Part shown: positions 61,701 to 64,000 of the stretch, in pieces
How the letters are laid out: each line of letters starts with the position of its first letter
How positions within the stretch are numbered: position 1 is the stretch's first letter
Assembly (NCBI GenBank): GCA_025667525.1
Contig: CM046875.1
Span: forward strand, 527,521,079 to 527,585,078
Length of the DNA stretch: 64,000 nt
Direction of reading: 5' to 3'
Source of the DNA: Glebionis coronaria
Taxonomy: Eukaryota; Streptophyta; Magnoliopsida; Asterales; Asteraceae
Program-made: the position numbers and the translations under genes
Notes under the pieces: generated by a model
Told to the model about the DNA's origin: nothing
What the model saw: the letters and a program-made list of their open reading frames with translations, nothing else
The model's database searches: none

Positions 61701-62636
61701 TGTTTTTTTTCAATGAATAATAATTTGAGACGGAGAGAGTACTCCGTTTAAAGAGAAATAAAGTCAAGCGAATTTTACGAAGTATTCAATATCTTTTATA
61801 ATAGAATAAGTGTTAGACATTTGTATTTTTTAATTAAGTGCTCATAATTAAGTTATCACTCATCATAGGACAATGAAACTAAAACATTTTTATCATTGGA
61901 CAATGAAACTAAAACATTTATTCGGTATCTTTTATAATAGAATAAGTGTTAGGTAAAATTGGTTGGTCAGACACGTTGGGTAAGCTGTCAAAATAGGTCA
62001 TTTTTTTGTATGGGCCAAAACGCGGATAGGTTACTCATGACCACTTTCTGCCCACAAGTTTTTATAAACATTTATGTGTGACTTTTAGCGCATTGAAATC
62101 GCTTCCTTTAAAGCTTATTTATTTGACACGATGCGTTAGGAGAAAATATTATATGCTTGGTTCAGTGACCCGTATATTGAAATTTAAGATTGCTTTTAAA
62201 TTTTCACCTTTTCTTGTATATATTTAAAGAATATTCTTGTGTCTTTTTAAACAGCCTTGGTGGCCAAAATCGAAGAAATAAAGGAAAAAGGGCACAAAGA
62301 TCCGCCCGAAGTAGACACGAAGCACAACTAAACAAAGTTGTAAGGCTATGGACTACCTTCTTGGATATTGTTATGTGAGCGGAAAATGTTTAGTTTTTTA
62401 GTTGAAGTAGTTGTTTTCTGGTATTAAATCAGTTATGAATTTGCTGCTCCCAACGTTTTAGTGAAACCAAGTTTTTAGTAGAGATACATGCTTGTTTGAC
62501 ATGTTTTCTAAAGTTGTATTATCGTATGTTGTATGTTATGAGATTTTGCATTGTAATTTAATCTTACCTCGACATAGCGTATCGTTAACTATCTGCCGTT
62601 AGGCAATTCCGCTGCTATGCGCGGGTATTCGTCTAG
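58713..62636 (+). mobile_element. Helitron H4, plus strand
   Basis: The 3' end is CTAG at 62633-62636 followed by T. Upstream lies a short hairpin CCGC-T-GC/GC-GCGG (62609-62624). There are three possible 5' ends, each TC preceded by A: 58713 (TCTATATATCTTATAAAGC), 58805 and 58821 (TCTATACTCCCTTATAAAAG). The last is the closest to the usual plant Helitron start. Two nested copies are possible. No gene is seen inside; a Stowaway-like MITE lies at 61457-61739. Confidence 0.55.
61457..61739. mobile_element. Stowaway-like MITE
   Basis: Flanked by TA (61455-61456 and 61740-61741). The ends are CTTTCGTCTCAAAATTAT and (reverse complement) CTCTCTCCGTCTCAAATTAT, close to the CTCCCTCCGTCTC consensus of Stowaway MITEs. 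No ORF. Confidence 0.7.
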
Positions 62637-64000
62637 TGTTATTTTATTTTCGTGACTTTGAGTTGTATAAAAGTCGAATATTTCATTCTTAAATATCACA
62701 TGCATCAAACCTTTCTATTTGAACACTAGTTCAATTCAACTATCAATTTATCATTGAAATTTGGGCAGTGTTATGTAAACCGATGTTTTGAAAATTGGTT
62801 TTTAAATCGATTTTGATTGAGTAATCGGATCCTTAGGTTACCGAGGTGGTGTTTGGCATTGCGTTTGAAGGCAAATTATCTGATTATTGTGATGTTTAAA
62901 ACGTACATAATCAAATTTATGTGTTTGGCAAAAAAATGTTACAAGTGATTATCTGCGTTCTCATTCACCCAAAACGCAGTTTACAAAAAGTAGGTATGGA
63001 CCTACTGCCAACATAACGCAATTTACATTTTTATAACAAATTACATAAAAGGCCCCACCTACAAGTATCTCTATCTTTTTTCATTCATTACACACTTTTT
63101 CTTTTCACAAACCATTTTCTTTATTCACAGCCTCCATATCCTATTTTACAAGTTCTTAGAACATCAAGATTCTCAGCTATCTATACTTGTTTTTTTAGAT
63201 CTACAACAATCTAAAAAATTAGTTTTGAGGATAAAACTAATGTTTATCTATGATAGTGTTTATGTATAATCTCATAAAATAGTAAACAAAGATGATATCT
63301 CGTGTATTCATACGAGTTTTTACCCAATGTATATTTATTATGCATATCATGATTAGATTAAACAAATCTTGTGAGCTATTAACTTAAAAATGTGTGTATT
63401 AGTTCTTTTGAAATTGGGTATGTGTGTATAGTATATTTGAATGAACGTGTGTATTTTTTAATGAACGTGTGTATTGTTGTAGTTCAGTTTGTTAACACTT
63501 GCAAATCTCTCATTTCCTTTATAATAAGTTTGCAATACTTGTCATTTTTGGCACATATACTTTTCAAACTTTAAAACAAGGACTTTAAATGTAAATTCTT
63601 TAATTCCCAAGGACTAAACTTGTACAATCTTCATTCCTCAAGGACCATTCTTGCATAACTTGATTTCTTCAAGGTCTTAACTTGCCAAGTCTTCAAAAAT
63701 GAGGGAAAAAAAGGTAACATAAATAGAGAAAAGTTATTTTGGAGCCTTGTTTTTTGGTGGAAACCAAGGGACAAATCCCCACCCTTCATTTAGCTTTGAT
63801 CTAAGGGTGGGGATTAATTTAAGATTTAATTTGTCAAAACCTATTTTTATGTCTAATTAAATAAAGTACTTTTTTTAATCGGTCTTTTTACTTTCCTTTT
63901 TTTCACACAGTGAAATGTGTTTTCAGAATTCTCTCTCTTCATTTACATTACCACCATGCCACCAGTCGCCATCACCACACCACCGGCCACCTGCGCATTT
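62637..64000. other. Right flank, no gene seen
   Basis: AT-rich sequence outside H4. A possible start codon in good context lies at 63956, but only 15 codons are left in the window, so it cannot be judged. Confidence 0.4.

Noticed and set aside
63956..64000. Start of a gene at the right edge (ATG in good context, Pro/Thr/Ala-rich)
   Set aside because: Only 15 codons are in the window; such sequence also occurs by chance in CCA-rich DNA.

Overview
This window is repeat-rich plant nuclear DNA. It is AT-rich and contains LTR retrotransposons of plant clades (Tekay-like chromovirus, Athila-like, Copia), Helitrons, hAT, Harbinger-like and Stowaway-like elements, and SINEs. It also carries exon pieces of plant genes (WNK kinase, ICR/RIP coiled coil, mitochondrial ATP synthase beta, lipase class 3, SIN3-like). 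The retrotransposon proteins read most like those of asterids, probably Asteraceae; that placement rests on family knowledge and was not computed. I see no intact host gene and no true tRNA, rRNA or CRISPR array.

Left part (1-34406) is a nest of retrotransposons, all on the minus strand. Positions 1-3353 hold the 5' end of a Copia element (gag, primer-binding site, LTR-like block). A gypsy-type gag remnant (3329-3665) is broken by chromovirus A (3666-34406). A is split in its integrase by Athila-like element B (7143-27868, target duplication TCTCT). B is split near the end of its pol by element C (10965-20306, target duplication ATGTC). C keeps a gag-derived acidic ORF but has no protease, reverse transcriptase or integrase. 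B and C share the primer-binding site, the 3' non-coding region, the polypurine motif and unusual LTR ends, so C looks like a non-autonomous partner of B-type elements. The coding regions of A and B carry several stops and frameshifts.

Right part (34407-64000) is built from Helitrons with captured gene pieces. Helitron 3' ends (hairpin, then CTAG, then T) are seen at 34529 (minus), 52161 (plus), 52378 (minus) and 62636 (plus). The two at 52 kb face each other across a (TA)n tract of 216 bp. Gene pieces lie on the same strand as the Helitron that holds them: WNK (minus) in the first; CDK-like, ICR, pectinesterase-like, ATP synthase beta, CDK/MAK-like kinase and lipase pieces (plus) in the second; a SIN3-like piece and unassigned exons (minus) in the third. 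Smaller insertions sit inside these: two hAT-type MITEs (one with a perfect 8-bp duplication), a Harbinger-like element, a SINE with a 16-bp duplication, a 35-bp insertion with an 18-bp duplication, and a Stowaway-like MITE.

The interest lies in the architecture: convergent Helitron ends at a microsatellite, multi-gene capture, a three-level nest resolved by target duplications, and an apparent autonomous/non-autonomous Athila pair with LTR ends of the form TAATAAG.
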